Positions 16,241-24,833 of a stretch of DNA of 64,000 nt are shown here, piece by piece. The position numbers and the translations under genes were made by a program. The notes below the pieces were generated by a model. That model was given only the letters and a program-made list of their open reading frames with translations. It was not told the origin of the DNA and did no database searches. Origin of the DNA: Pyruvatibacter sp. (lineage in GTDB: Bacteria; Pseudomonadota; Alphaproteobacteria; CGMCC-115125); the NCBI RefSeq assembly GCF_040219635.1, contig NZ_JAVJSC010000009.1, positions 248,001 through 312,000 on the forward strand. The letters are read 5' to 3'. How positions within the stretch are numbered: position 1 is the stretch's first letter; each line of letters opens with the position of its first letter.

Positions 16241-16275
16241 AAAAGCCCCGCACCAAAATGATGCGGGGCTTTGTT
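16241..16275. terminator. Bidirectional terminator, serB / protease
   Basis: A GC stem, GCCCCGCA with TGCGGGGC, is flanked by an A-run on the left and a T-rich run on the right. It can therefore end both serB from the plus strand and the convergent Do-like protease gene from the minus strand. Confidence 0.85.
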
Positions 16276-16293
16276 TGTTGATCGCGAAAAGGC

Positions 16294-17754
16294 CTAGCTG
16301 CCTTCAACCCGCAGTGCAACGAAGCTGGTGTCACCGCCGCGGCTGATCTGCAGCAGCACCGACTTGAGCCCTTCAGACTTTGCCCGCGCCACCTGCTGCT
16401 CCACGTCGTTCGGGTCAGTCACATTCTCCTGTGCTACCTTGACGATTACGTCACCGGCACGCACCCGCTTTTCAGCGGCCTGACTGCCCGGCACAACAGC
16501 AACAACCAGAACGCCATCCACACCCTCAGCAATGTCGTACTGCGAGCGCAGCATATCGTTGAGGGAGGAAAGCGACAGCCCAAGCGTCTCGTTCTCGTCC
16601 GGTATGCGGGTTTCAGCCGGCGCTTCCGCAACGCCCTCGGCTTCTTCAAGACGTCCAAGGGTCACCTGGTAGGTTTCCTGCTTGCCATCGCGCAGCACCA
16701 CCACATCAACCGCTTTACCAACTTCGGTATCAGCCACAATGCGCGGAAGATCACGCATCTTGTCTACGGGCTGGCCATCAAAGCTGATAATGACGTCACC
16801 TGCCTCAATGCCGCTGCCAACTGCCGGGCCGCCGTCCTGAATGCCGGCCACAAGCGCACCCTTGGTGTCGTCAAGGCCAAGACCTTCAGCCAGATCCTCT
16901 GTCACCGTCTGGATGCGGACACCCAGCCAGCCGCGCCGCGTTTCACCAAACTCCTTGAGCTGGTCAATGACGCTGGTAGCCGTTGTTGCGGGAATGGAAA
17001 AACCAATACCAATTGAGCCACCCGTCGGCGAGATAATGGCCGTGTTCACACCCATCACTTCACCGGCCATGTTGAACAGCGGACCACCGGAGTTGCCTCG
17101 GTTGATCGAGGCATCTGTCTGAATGAAGGCATCATACGGGCCTGCGTTGATGTCGCGGTCGCGCGCAGACACGATGCCTGCCGTTACCGTACCGCCAAGA
17201 CCAAACGGGTTGCCGATAGCCATCACCCAATCACCAACGCGTAGTGCGTCTGAATCGCCAAAGCGCACGAAAGGAAGCTGACGGTCAGCTTTCACCTGAA
17301 GCAGCGCCAGATCGGTTTTGGGGTCACGGCCCAAAATCTCGGCATCCAGAGTTTCACCGTCAGAGAATGTGACCGTCACTTCGTCAGCGTCCTCCACAAC
17401 GTGATTGTTGGTGACGACCAGGCCGTTGGGGTCGATCACAAAGCCGGAGCCAAGCGACTGCACACGGCGCGACTGCTGCTCGCCGCCATGGCGCTCAAGA
17501 AACTCTTCAAAATACTCCTCGAAAGGCGACCCGGGAGGAAACTCCGGGAGCGGAACACCGCTGCCACCGGACACTGTCTGCGCGGTTGAAATGTTGACCA
17601 CCGCAGGTGTCAGTTTCTCCGCAAGGTCTGCAAAACTTTCCGGCGCCCCGCGTGCATCCGCCGGGGTCCATGACAGGGCCACGGCCCCGAGTGCAATTGC
17701 GCCAACCGCCAGTGAAGCAGAGCGAAGCGCTGAAAATGTGGTGTGAATGGTCAC
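16294..17754 (-). CDS. Do-like periplasmic serine protease (DegP/DegQ family)
   Basis: A 486-residue HtrA/Do protease for damaged periplasmic proteins. A Sec signal spans residues 1-35. The trypsin-like domain has the catalytic triad His118 (TNNHVV), Asp148 (KTDLALLQV) and Ser222 (RGNSGGPLF). Two PDZ domains follow at about 275-370 and 395-480. The start is GTG with AGGAG 11 nt upstream. The gene follows hflK-hflC-DUF2065 on the same strand, the usual alphaproteobacterial and gammaproteobacterial neighbourhood. The 191-nt upstream gap includes GATAA-N5-TTATC, and a separate promoter is possible. DegP versus DegQ cannot be decided. Confidence 0.95.
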   Translation of the reverse strand: MTIHTTFSALRSASLAVGAIALGAVALSWTPADARGAPESFADLAEKLTPAVVNISTAQTVSGGSGVPLPEFPPGSPFEEYFEEFLERHGGEQQSRRVQSLGSGFVIDPNGLVVTNNHVVEDADEVTVTFSDGETLDAEILGRDPKTDLALLQVKADRQLPFVRFGDSDALRVGDWVMAIGNPFGLGGTVTAGIVSARDRDINAGPYDAFIQTDASINRGNSGGPLFNMAGEVMGVNTAIISPTGGSIGIGFSIPATTATSVIDQLKEFGETRRGWLGVRIQTVTEDLAEGLGLDDTKGALVAGIQDGGPAVGSGIEAGDVIISFDGQPVDKMRDLPRIVADTEVGKAVDVVVLRDGKQETYQVTLGRLEEAEGVAEAPAETRIPDENETLGLSLSSLNDMLRSQYDIAEGVDGVLVVAVVPGSQAAEKRVRAGDVIVKVAQENVTDPNDVEQQVARAKSEGLKSVLLQISRGGDTSFVALRVEGS

Positions 17755-17945
17755 GGGAGTATCGTCTCCTTGGTGTTTACGTGGTCTCCACCTAAACCAC
17801 CTCGCGTTTCATTGGCGTTAACCACGAACGGCAGTCGGCAAGAGCGCATGCAGCCCCGTGTAGGAGCTGCGATAAAACGCTTATCCGGTTCAAATGTGGG
17901 CAAAACGAGGCGCAAAGCGCGTCGGCAGATTACGGTTTCGTGAGG

Positions 17946-18131
17946 TTAGCTGCGGACCAGCCACACGATTACCAGCCCGGTGACCGCCGCCACCAATCCG
18001 CCCATGCGCAAAGAGGCGTCAGGCGTTTGCTCAACCATCGCCAGCATACGCCGAATGGCATTGGGAAAAGCAGCATAGGCCAGGCCCTCTATGACGAGGA
18101 CCAGGCCTATGGCTACCAGCAGATCAGTCAC
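17946..18131 (-). CDS. DUF2065 small membrane protein
   Basis: A 61-residue protein of the DUF2065 (YjeT-like) family, made of two hydrophobic helices (residues 3-24 and 42-59) joined by a short charged loop (PNAIRRMLAMVEQ). The function is unknown. The family is regularly found beside hflK and hflC, as here, 28 nt downstream of hflC. The start is GTG with a weak ribosome site, so translation may depend on coupling. It may be a small accessory subunit of the HflKC membrane complex, but that is inference from context. Confidence 0.88.
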   Translation of the reverse strand: MTDLLVAIGLVLVIEGLAYAAFPNAIRRMLAMVEQTPDASLRMGGLVAAVTGLVIVWLVRS

Positions 18132-18159
18132 TAAATCTGCACTCGGTTTTCAAGCAGCA

Positions 18160-19269
18160 CTATTCAGCAGGTGCCGTTTCAACGCCGCCTGCCTCAGCAG
18201 GGTCAGGCAGCTCCAACACCGGCATCGGGTCCAAAGCAAGATCAGGGTCAATTGCCGGAACACTTGGCCCACCCGTCTCGGATGCTTCGAGCAGCTCAAG
18301 CTCTGCACACAGAATACCGCGCAAAGTTGCATCGCCTACCAGCTGACCCATCAGATCAGCCGCCTGTGCAGCGGAGCGCCCAACAGGCGCACTCGCATTT
18401 GGGATAGCGTTGGGATTGGTGAAATACCGGAAGAACTCACTGTCAGGCGAGAGCACAGCCGTTGTTTCACCCGCAGCCATCGCCTGCTCGTAAGACTGCA
18501 TGGAGCGGTAGAACGCAAAGAAGTTAGGATCAATGCCGAACGCCGACGCAAAGATACGGTTACGGCAGGCATCGCCCTCACCGCGGATGATCTCAGCGTT
18601 ACGGGTTGATTCCGCAACCGTTACCGTCACCTCACGGTCGGCATTGGCGCGAATACGCTGCGCCACTTCCTGACCCTGGGCGCGGAACTCAGCCGCTTCA
18701 CGCTCACGTTCGGTCTGCATCCGGCGGAAAATTGCCTGACTGTTGGCCTCAGGAAGATCAGCACGGCGGATGCGCACATCCACCACGTCAATGCCGAACT
18801 GCGAAGCTTCACCGTTCATTGAATCCTTGATGCGGGTCATCAGTTCAGAGCGGTCATCACGCACAACCGCTTCAAAGCTTTCCTCACCCAGTACACGCCG
18901 CAGGCTTGACTGCAAAATGGTGCCCAGCCGCGACCGTGCCACAGCCTCGTTGCCAACGGTTTGGAAAAACACCAGCGGATCCGTGATGCGGAAACGCGCA
19001 AACGCATCCACCACCAACCGCTTTTGGTCAGAGGCAATCACTTCTTCTGGCTGAATATCCAGATCAAGAATGCGCTTGTCGATGGTGATGACGTTCTGCA
19101 CGAACGGAACCTTGAAATGCAGCCCTGCATCCTGAACCACCTGACGCGGCTCACCAAACTGAAGCACAAGTGCCTGCTGGGTCTGGTGCACCGTGAACAG
19201 CGCATTGAACAGAACGATACCGGCAACAACAAGCGCGACCGCCAGGCCAATAAGAGTAGTGCGGCCCAT
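18160..19269 (-). CDS. hflC: HflC, FtsH-protease modulator
   Basis: A 369-residue SPFH/prohibitin protein that with HflK forms a periplasmic-facing cage around FtsH in the inner membrane. An N-terminal signal anchor covers residues ~5-24. The SPFH domain (VHQTQQALVLQFGEPRQVV onward) is followed by a charged coiled coil at ~180-235. The Pro/Glu-rich tail of about 60 residues, ending ETAPAE, is longer than in E. coli HflC (334 aa). The ATG overlaps the hflK stop (TAATG), so the two are translationally coupled. Confidence 0.97.
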   Translation of the reverse strand: MGRTTLIGLAVALVVAGIVLFNALFTVHQTQQALVLQFGEPRQVVQDAGLHFKVPFVQNVITIDKRILDLDIQPEEVIASDQKRLVVDAFARFRITDPLVFFQTVGNEAVARSRLGTILQSSLRRVLGEESFEAVVRDDRSELMTRIKDSMNGEASQFGIDVVDVRIRRADLPEANSQAIFRRMQTEREREAAEFRAQGQEVAQRIRANADREVTVTVAESTRNAEIIRGEGDACRNRIFASAFGIDPNFFAFYRSMQSYEQAMAAGETTAVLSPDSEFFRYFTNPNAIPNASAPVGRSAAQAADLMGQLVGDATLRGILCAELELLEASETGGPSVPAIDPDLALDPMPVLELPDPAEAGGVETAPAE

Positions 19270-20411
19270 TAGTTTGTCTCCTGCGTAGCATTGTTGCGGC
19301 GGCGCTCAACTTCAGGCAACGGCAGATAAGGCACAACGCCTGACCCCCCGTCGCTATCAATCAGAACCTTGTTCATGTTGTTGAGCACACGCTCCATGGT
19401 TTCCAGATACATACGCTGACGCGTCACCTCAGGTGCCTGGGCATACTCACCGTAAATCGACAGGAAACGCCGTGCCTGACCTTCGGCTTCTTCAACCGTC
19501 TGGTCGCGGTAGGCGGCTGCTTCCTGCTCAATGCGTTCGGCTGCACCACGCGCTTCGGGCAGCACGCGGTTGGAGTAGGATTCAGCTTCGTTGCGTGACC
19601 GCTCAGCATCGGCACGCGCTGCCTGTACATCGCGGAATGCGTCAATCACGGCGCTGGGCGGGTTTGACCCCTGAATCTGAACCTGCGTGATGCGGATACC
19701 GGCACCATACTCGTCCAGCAGGTTCTGCATCAGGTCCGTCACCTTCGTTTCGGCAGCCTGACGGCCTTCGGTGAGCAAAGGTTGGATGTTTGATTCGCCA
19801 ACAACTTCACGCATCGAGCTTTCGGCAACAGCCTTTACCGTTCCGACCGGGTTTTGGATGTTGAACAGATAATCGCCCGCATCCTTGATGACCCAGAACA
19901 CCGAAAAATCGATGTCGATGATGTTTTCATCACCCGTCAGCATCAGACTTTCTTCGGGCACATCGCGCACCGCGCCCTGACGGACGGAGCGCGTATCTTC
20001 GCCGGTACGCATTCCCACATCAACGCGATTCACGCGCGTGACCTTGGGCGTATAGGCTGCCTCAATCGGGTAAGGCATCCGATAGTTCAGGCCGGGCTGC
20101 GTCGTTTTGATGTATTCACCAAACCGCAGCACCACGCCCTGTTCGTCAGGCTGCACGCGGTAAAAACCAGATGCGAGCCAGACCAGCACCAAAATGGCAA
20201 GACCCACCAGAAGGCCGCGCGCGCCCAGACCACCGCCTGAGCCGCCGGGGAACGACTGCCGGAATCTCTCCTGACCGCGCCGCAGGATTTCTTCCAGGTC
20301 AGGCCCCTGCCCGCCCTGGCCGCCGGGACCACCAGCACCATTTCCGCGTCCGCCGCCAGACGGCCCCTGCCCCCAGGGTCCGCCACCGCCGCTTTTGTCA
20401 TCCCAGGGCAT
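19269..20411 (-). CDS. hflK: HflK, FtsH-protease modulator
   Basis: A 380-residue partner of HflC. It begins with a Gly/Pro-rich cytoplasmic segment (residues 1-60), has one transmembrane helix at about 66-83, then an SPFH domain (YRVQPDEQGVVLRFGEY onward), a coiled coil at about 260-315 and a polar tail. The length is close to E. coli HflK (419) minus part of the glycine region. It is the first gene of hflK-hflC-DUF2065, with a candidate promoter in the 286-nt divergent spacer shared with mrp. Confidence 0.97.
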   Translation of the reverse strand: MPWDDKSGGGGPWGQGPSGGGRGNGAGGPGGQGGQGPDLEEILRRGQERFRQSFPGGSGGGLGARGLLVGLAILVLVWLASGFYRVQPDEQGVVLRFGEYIKTTQPGLNYRMPYPIEAAYTPKVTRVNRVDVGMRTGEDTRSVRQGAVRDVPEESLMLTGDENIIDIDFSVFWVIKDAGDYLFNIQNPVGTVKAVAESSMREVVGESNIQPLLTEGRQAAETKVTDLMQNLLDEYGAGIRITQVQIQGSNPPSAVIDAFRDVQAARADAERSRNEAESYSNRVLPEARGAAERIEQEAAAYRDQTVEEAEGQARRFLSIYGEYAQAPEVTRQRMYLETMERVLNNMNKVLIDSDGGSGVVPYLPLPEVERRRNNATQETN

Positions 20412-20523
20412 ACATTTTCCTCATCAAGTGAACATCGGCACGCGGTTTGCCCGCATACCTGCGCGGTGTTGACACCAGGTTGACTAAAAACCAGGTGAAG
20501 CCGCAACAAAACATCTGTACCGG

Positions 20524-20553
20524 CTTATATGATAGGCAAACCGCTCGCTGCAA
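20524..20553 (-). promoter_or_regulatory. Candidate hflK promoter
   Basis: On the minus strand TTGCAG and TATAAG are separated by 18 nt. The -10 is a 5/6 match and the -35 a 3/6 match. It would give a leader of about 105 nt. In the same divergent spacer, nearer mrp, a 7-bp hairpin GCGATCA-N11-TGATCGC (20617-20641) would fall in the mrp leader. Confidence 0.3.
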
Positions 20554-20697
20554 CGCGAACCGAAATAAATCGACGATACAAGGCCGCAAAAGCCCCAGTG
20601 TGAATGGGGTGAAGCCGCGATCAGGGCATCCGCATGATCGCTGTTTCTGAGACACTCCCAAGTTCCAAGACACACCCAATAAGGACACGCCCACCCG

Positions 20698-21828
20698 ATG
20701 AGCCCTTCCTCAGACCTGACCAAGAACCAGATTCTCGCTGCTTTGGCGTCCGTTCAGACCCCTGACGGCAAGAGCATTGTTGATGCCGGGCGTATTCAGG
20801 GCCTGGTAATCCGGGACGGCAATGTGGGGTTTGCGCTGGAAATTGACCCGGCACAAAGCACGCAGATGGAGCCGGTGCGCGAAGCTGCGGCAAATGCCGT
20901 GAAACAGATCCCCGGCGTGCTGTCCGTCACAGCCGTGCTGACTGCCCATAACGAAGCACCCCAGCAAGCCGCACCACAAAAACGTGAGCCCGCAACACCC
21001 CAACAGCGCGGAACCAAAACCGGACCGCTGGATATTCCAGGCGTCGGTGCCATCATTGCAGTCGCCAGCGGCAAGGGCGGCGTCGGTAAATCAACCCTCG
21101 CGGTCAATCTGGCGCTTGGTCTTCATGCGCTTGGCCTGCGGGTTGGCCTGCTCGACGCAGATGTCTATGGCCCGTCGATCCCGCGCATGATGGGCCTCAA
21201 CCGCAAGCCCGAAGCCAATGCAGCCAAAAAACTGATCCCGCTGGAGGCTTACGGCATCAAGGCCATGTCCATCGGTCTGATTGTGGACGAGGACACGCCA
21301 ATGATCTGGCGCGGCCCCATGGTGCAATCTGCCCTGTCGCAAATGCTGGTGGAGGTGGAATGGGCACCCATCGATGTGCTGATCGTGGATATGCCGCCGG
21401 GCACCGGCGACGCGCAGCTAACAATGGCGCAGCGTGTACCGCTCACCGGCGCGGTCATTGTTTCAACGCCACAGGAAATCGCGCTGATTGACGCGCGCAA
21501 GGCGGTCGGCATGTTTGAAAAAACCCGCGTGCCGATTTTGGGTGTGGTTGAAAATATGGCCTGGCTGGAAATGCCCGACGGTTCCCGCAATCATATTTTC
21601 GGTGAGGGCGGCGCACGACGCACCGCTGAAAAACTCGGCGTACCGTTCTTGGGCGAGGTGCCGCTCATCCCCTCCATCCGTGAAGGTGGTGATGACGGAC
21701 GCCCTGCAGCGGGCACAGACCCGGAGGGTGCCACTGCAAACATCTTCAAGCAGATTGCCGCCGGGCTGATTGCATCCCTGGAAAACACAGGGCAAAAGCC
21801 CGCCCCACGCATTGTTGTGATGGACTAA
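20698..21828 (+). CDS. Mrp/ApbC/NBP35-family P-loop ATPase, cysteine-free
   Basis: A 376-residue member of the family that carries or scaffolds Fe-S clusters. The N-terminal DUF59/MIP18-like domain spans about 1-83, a Pro/Gln linker 84-113, and the ParA-like ATPase follows with deviant Walker A GKGGVGKS at 125-132 and VDMPPGTGDAQLT. Mrp proteins typically have a CxxC after NM near residue 290. Here that region reads NMAWLEMPDGSRNHIFG, and the whole protein contains no cysteine. The family call is firm, but a cysteine-ligated cluster role is doubtful. An AAGGA lies ~12 nt before the ATG. It is divergent from hflK. Confidence 0.93.
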   Translation: MSPSSDLTKNQILAALASVQTPDGKSIVDAGRIQGLVIRDGNVGFALEIDPAQSTQMEPVREAAANAVKQIPGVLSVTAVLTAHNEAPQQAAPQKREPATPQQRGTKTGPLDIPGVGAIIAVASGKGGVGKSTLAVNLALGLHALGLRVGLLDADVYGPSIPRMMGLNRKPEANAAKKLIPLEAYGIKAMSIGLIVDEDTPMIWRGPMVQSALSQMLVEVEWAPIDVLIVDMPPGTGDAQLTMAQRVPLTGAVIVSTPQEIALIDARKAVGMFEKTRVPILGVVENMAWLEMPDGSRNHIFGEGGARRTAEKLGVPFLGEVPLIPSIREGGDDGRPAAGTDPEGATANIFKQIAAGLIASLENTGQKPAPRIVVMD

Positions 21829-21837
21829 CGCACAACA

Positions 21838-21872
21838 AAAAGGCGACCATGGAAAAACCCATGGCCGCCTTT
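21838..21872. terminator. Bidirectional terminator after mrp
   Basis: AAAGGCG-A-CCATGG pairs with CCATGG-C-CGCCTTT around a short A-rich loop, one A/C mismatch apart. A-rich sequence precedes it and TTTG ends it. It serves mrp and the convergent small secreted-protein gene. Confidence 0.8.
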
Positions 21873-21896
21873 GCTCAGTGAGTGTCAGTCCGTGCC

Positions 21897-22247
21897 TTAG
21901 CGGCCTTCGGCCAGCGATGCTGTTTCGGTTGAACCGTCGGGAGCCGTCATTTCCCAGTTGTCACCGACGGCGCGCTCAACGGCTTCAACGCAGTAAGGCC
22001 CGGTTTCAGCCGTTGCCTCGGACGCAAAACACGCCTGTCCGTCGTCGCTCATTTCCCAGGTGCCATCCATGCTCTCGTCGCCGGCCACCTGTGTGTAGGT
22101 GCCGTCCGCATTGATAAGCACAGAGCGTTCCGAGCCATCAGCTCCGGTTACATTGACAGTATTTTCATAGAAGGATGCCATCGGGTCCGCCAGCGCGGCT
22201 CCGGTCATCATGGCAATGGCCGCAAATGTTGCAAATATAAGTCTCAT
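21897..22247 (-). CDS. Small secreted hypothetical protein
   Basis: A 116-residue protein with a clear Sec signal (MRLIFATFAAIAMMTGAALA, cleavage near residue 20). The mature part of about 95 residues is acidic, rich in Thr, Gly and Asp, and has two cysteines 13 residues apart (in ACFASEA and GPYCVEA) that could form a disulfide. A repeated pattern, GTYTQV and GTWEMS, suggests a small beta-sheet. The ATG has AGGGAGG about 9 nt upstream, so translation is well supported. I do not recognise the family. It is transcribed alone between terminators. Confidence 0.75.
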   Translation of the reverse strand: MRLIFATFAAIAMMTGAALADPMASFYENTVNVTGADGSERSVLINADGTYTQVAGDESMDGTWEMSDDGQACFASEATAETGPYCVEAVERAVGDNWEMTAPDGSTETASLAEGR

Positions 22248-22363
22248 GAAAATGTCCTCCCTAAAGGAACAATCGTCGGTTTTTATTGGCACCCAGCTTA
22301 CATGCATGGTTAACGCAGCAGGATAATTGCCACATATCCCGGTCGGCGCAAGGGGTTCCCTAC

Positions 22364-22380
22364 AAAAGCTCTTGCAGAGC
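22364..22380 (-). terminator. Short terminator after the SMP-30 gene
   Basis: Immediately after the stop codon the minus strand forms GCTCT-GCA-AGAGC followed by TTTTG. The stem is only 5 bp, so strength is uncertain. Confidence 0.5.
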
Positions 22381-22383
22381 AGC

Positions 22384-23301
22384 CTACGTGTTGAGGAAGT
22401 TGAGCGGCAGACCCGCCACCGGCCAGTCCATTTTTACCAGCTTTCCCGTGCCCGACAGCGTGATGAACGCGGTTTTGAGATCACGCCCACCAAAACAGAT
22501 ATTGGTCACCAGCAGATCAGGCAGCGGTGTGTGGGCCACGGTCTGCCCGTCCGGTGAGACACTGGTAATGCCGCCATTGAAGATCGTCGCAACGCAGACA
22601 TTGCCGTCCGCATCCAGCGCCAGACTGTCATAGTATTGCAGGCCCGGCGCGGTGTAGAGCGGATTGGCCGCAATAGGCCCGTCGGGTGCCTTGGCAACGC
22701 CAGGGCTTTCAATCTCCAGAAACCAAAGCCGACCCGAAACCGTGTCGGCGAAATACACTGTCTTCTCGTCAGCAGACAGACCCACGCCATTGGGTGTATT
22801 GAGCGGAAACGCCTGCTGCGTGATGGAAGAGCCGTCGGGCTTGGCATAATAAAGCGCGCCACGATCCATCACCCGGCCATAGTTCTTGCCAAGGTCGGTA
22901 AACCAGAAGCCGCCTTGCTTATCGAACACAATATCGTTTGGTCCGTTGAGCGGAATGCCGTTACATTCCGTGTACAGAACATCGACTTTTCCGGTTGAAA
23001 GGTCCACACGCTCAATGCGCCCGCCTGAATAGTCGTCCGGCTTGTCTCCGGGGATCAGCATCCCATCCTGCTCGTGCCAGGCAAAGCCGCCATTGTTGCA
23101 GACATAAACTGCACCATCAGGACCAATGGCAGCACCGTTCGGCCCGCCGCCGAGTTCGGCAATGACCGATACGGTGCCATCAGCGGCCACGCGGGTAAGC
23201 GTGCCGCGCGCGATTTCCACCAGAATGATTGAGCCGTCATCCATGGCAATCGGCCCTTCGGGAAAGCGCAGGCCGGAAGCAACTTCCGTAAAATCAGTCA
23301 T
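22384..23301 (-). CDS. SMP-30/gluconolactonase-like protein
   Basis: A 305-residue six-bladed beta-propeller of the SGL family, which hydrolyses sugar or other lactones with a bound divalent metal. Typical blade motifs are present: FPEGP at residues ~13-17 (metal-binding Glu), LNGPNDIVFDKQGGFWFTD in the middle, NTPNGVGLSADEKTVYFAD, and the D-containing YDSLALDADGNVCVAT. There is no signal peptide. It lies 32 nt downstream of folA on the same strand and may belong to a thyA-folA-lactonase unit. The physiological lactone is unknown. Confidence 0.88.
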   Translation of the reverse strand: MTDFTEVASGLRFPEGPIAMDDGSIILVEIARGTLTRVAADGTVSVIAELGGGPNGAAIGPDGAVYVCNNGGFAWHEQDGMLIPGDKPDDYSGGRIERVDLSTGKVDVLYTECNGIPLNGPNDIVFDKQGGFWFTDLGKNYGRVMDRGALYYAKPDGSSITQQAFPLNTPNGVGLSADEKTVYFADTVSGRLWFLEIESPGVAKAPDGPIAANPLYTAPGLQYYDSLALDADGNVCVATIFNGGITSVSPDGQTVAHTPLPDLLVTNICFGGRDLKTAFITLSGTGKLVKMDWPVAGLPLNFLNT

Positions 23302-23333
23302 GGGTGTTTCTCCTGTTTGGATGGCTTTTTGGT

Positions 23334-23849
23334 TTATGGCGTTTGGGAACGCGGCTCGGTTTTCCGGTCCAGTTGCATAAGGGTGTAGGCCGCCGTGTCT
23401 TCGGCACTGGCCTCAACACGCCGCGCAGACACTTCGTGCCACTCGTTGATATCAAAATCCGGAAACAGCGTGTCGCCGCGCGCATGCATGTGCACGCGGG
23501 TAAAATGCAGGGTGTGCGCAAAGGGCAGCGCCTGCGTGTAAATATCGGCACCGCCAATGACACAGGCTTCGTCTGTGCCGGTGGTGCGCGCCGCGTCAAA
23601 CGCTTCGGCAAGCGACTGCACCAGCACAACCCCGTCTGGTACTGAACCGCCGCTGCGCGTAAGCACAATGTTGGTGCGTCCCGGCAACGGCTTGCCGATT
23701 GATTCAAAAGTCTTGCGACCCATGATCACCGGCTTGCCCATGGTGGTGGCCTTGAAATGGCGCATCTCGCCTTTGAGCCGCCACGGCAAACCGTTATCAG
23801 CGCCAATCACACCATTCTCAGCAACAGCCACAACAAGCGAGATACGCAC
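23334..23849 (-). CDS. folA: Dihydrofolate reductase
   Basis: A 171-residue NADPH-dependent enzyme that regenerates tetrahydrofolate. The substrate loop NGVIGADNGLPW is at ~12-23, the catalytic acid in the DFR helix region at GEMRHFK, GKPVIMGRKTFESIG at ~38-52, and the cofactor motif VIGGADIYTQAL at ~97-108. The start is GTG with CGGAGA 6 nt upstream. It lies 34 nt downstream of thyA, whose reaction creates the dihydrofolate that this enzyme recycles, so the two are likely one operon. Confidence 0.97.
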   Translation of the reverse strand: MRISLVVAVAENGVIGADNGLPWRLKGEMRHFKATTMGKPVIMGRKTFESIGKPLPGRTNIVLTRSGGSVPDGVVLVQSLAEAFDAARTTGTDEACVIGGADIYTQALPFAHTLHFTRVHMHARGDTLFPDFDINEWHEVSARRVEASAEDTAAYTLMQLDRKTEPRSQTP

Positions 23850-23883
23850 TCACAGTCTCCGTTGATGATCTGTGGTCAGTCCG

Positions 23884-24678
23884 TCATACAGCGACGGGTG
23901 CCTTGATATGCGGGTGAGCCTGATAGCCCTCAAGGGTGAAGTCGTCATAGGTGAAGTCAAACAGTGACTGCACGTCCGGATTGAGCACCATTCTGGGCAG
24001 CGCAAACGCCGCGCGCGACAGTTGCTCACGCGCCTGCTCCAGATGGTTGGAATACAAATGCGCGTCGCCAAATGTGTGCACAAAATCGCCCGGCTCAAGC
24101 CCCGTGACCTGCGCGATCATCAGCGTCAGCAACGCATAGGACGCAATGTTGAACGGCACGCCCAAAAAAATATCGGCCGAGCGCTGATAGAGCTGACACG
24201 AGAGTTTGCCGTCGGCCACATAGAACTGAAACAAACAGTGGCACGGGGCCAAAGCCATCTTGTCGAGGTCAGCAGGGTTCCAGGCCGACACGATCAGACG
24301 GCGCGAATTAGGGTTGGTGCGGATTTCATCAACCAGCCATTTAAGCTGGTCCACCGTGCCGCCTTCGGGCATATCCCATGAACGCCACTGCTTGCCGTAC
24401 ACGGGGCCAAGTTCACCCGCCTCGTCCGCCCACTCGTCCCAGATACTGACGCCATTGGCCTTCAAATAGCGCGTATTGGTATCACCCGCGATGAACCACA
24501 ACAGCTCATGCACAATGGATTTGAGGTGCAGTTTCTTGGTGGTAACAAGGGGAAACCCCTCCGCCAGATCAAACCGCATCTGGTGCCCGAACACGGAAAG
24601 CGTGCCCGTGCCCGTTCGGTCACCCTTCCGGGTGCCTTCCGCCAGAACCCGTTCCATAAGCTCGTGATATTGCTGCAT
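23884..24678 (-). CDS. thyA: Thymidylate synthase
   Basis: A 264-residue classical (ThyA-type) enzyme that methylates dUMP with methylene-tetrahydrofolate. The catalytic cysteine lies in ALAPCHCLFQFYVADGKLS, the dUMP phosphate arginines in RRLIVSAWNP, and the ligand residues in YQRSADIFLGVPFNIASYA. The length is identical to E. coli ThyA. The chosen ATG is the family start; the frame is open 35 codons upstream without support. It is followed by folA on the same strand and is divergent from the membrane dipeptidase over 155 nt. Confidence 0.98.
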   Translation of the reverse strand: MQQYHELMERVLAEGTRKGDRTGTGTLSVFGHQMRFDLAEGFPLVTTKKLHLKSIVHELLWFIAGDTNTRYLKANGVSIWDEWADEAGELGPVYGKQWRSWDMPEGGTVDQLKWLVDEIRTNPNSRRLIVSAWNPADLDKMALAPCHCLFQFYVADGKLSCQLYQRSADIFLGVPFNIASYALLTLMIAQVTGLEPGDFVHTFGDAHLYSNHLEQAREQLSRAAFALPRMVLNPDVQSLFDFTYDDFTLEGYQAHPHIKAPVAV

Positions 24679-24833
24679 GGTGGGAACACTATCGTGAGTC
24701 TTTGTCAGGCGGAACAGGTTTCTGCCCGGCTTGACTCCGGGAACCCATTTGCAGATTGCCCCGATGCACGCGACTATATCCAAGCCGCAGGCGTCATACG
24801 GCGGGCGCCAATGGACGGAATAACGGGGGGAAA

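Noticed and set aside
19269..20411. The glycine-rich HflK N-terminus as a possible repeat or mobile insertion
   Set aside because: A Gly/Pro-rich cytoplasmic head is normal for HflK, and the composition is simple rather than a tandem repeat.
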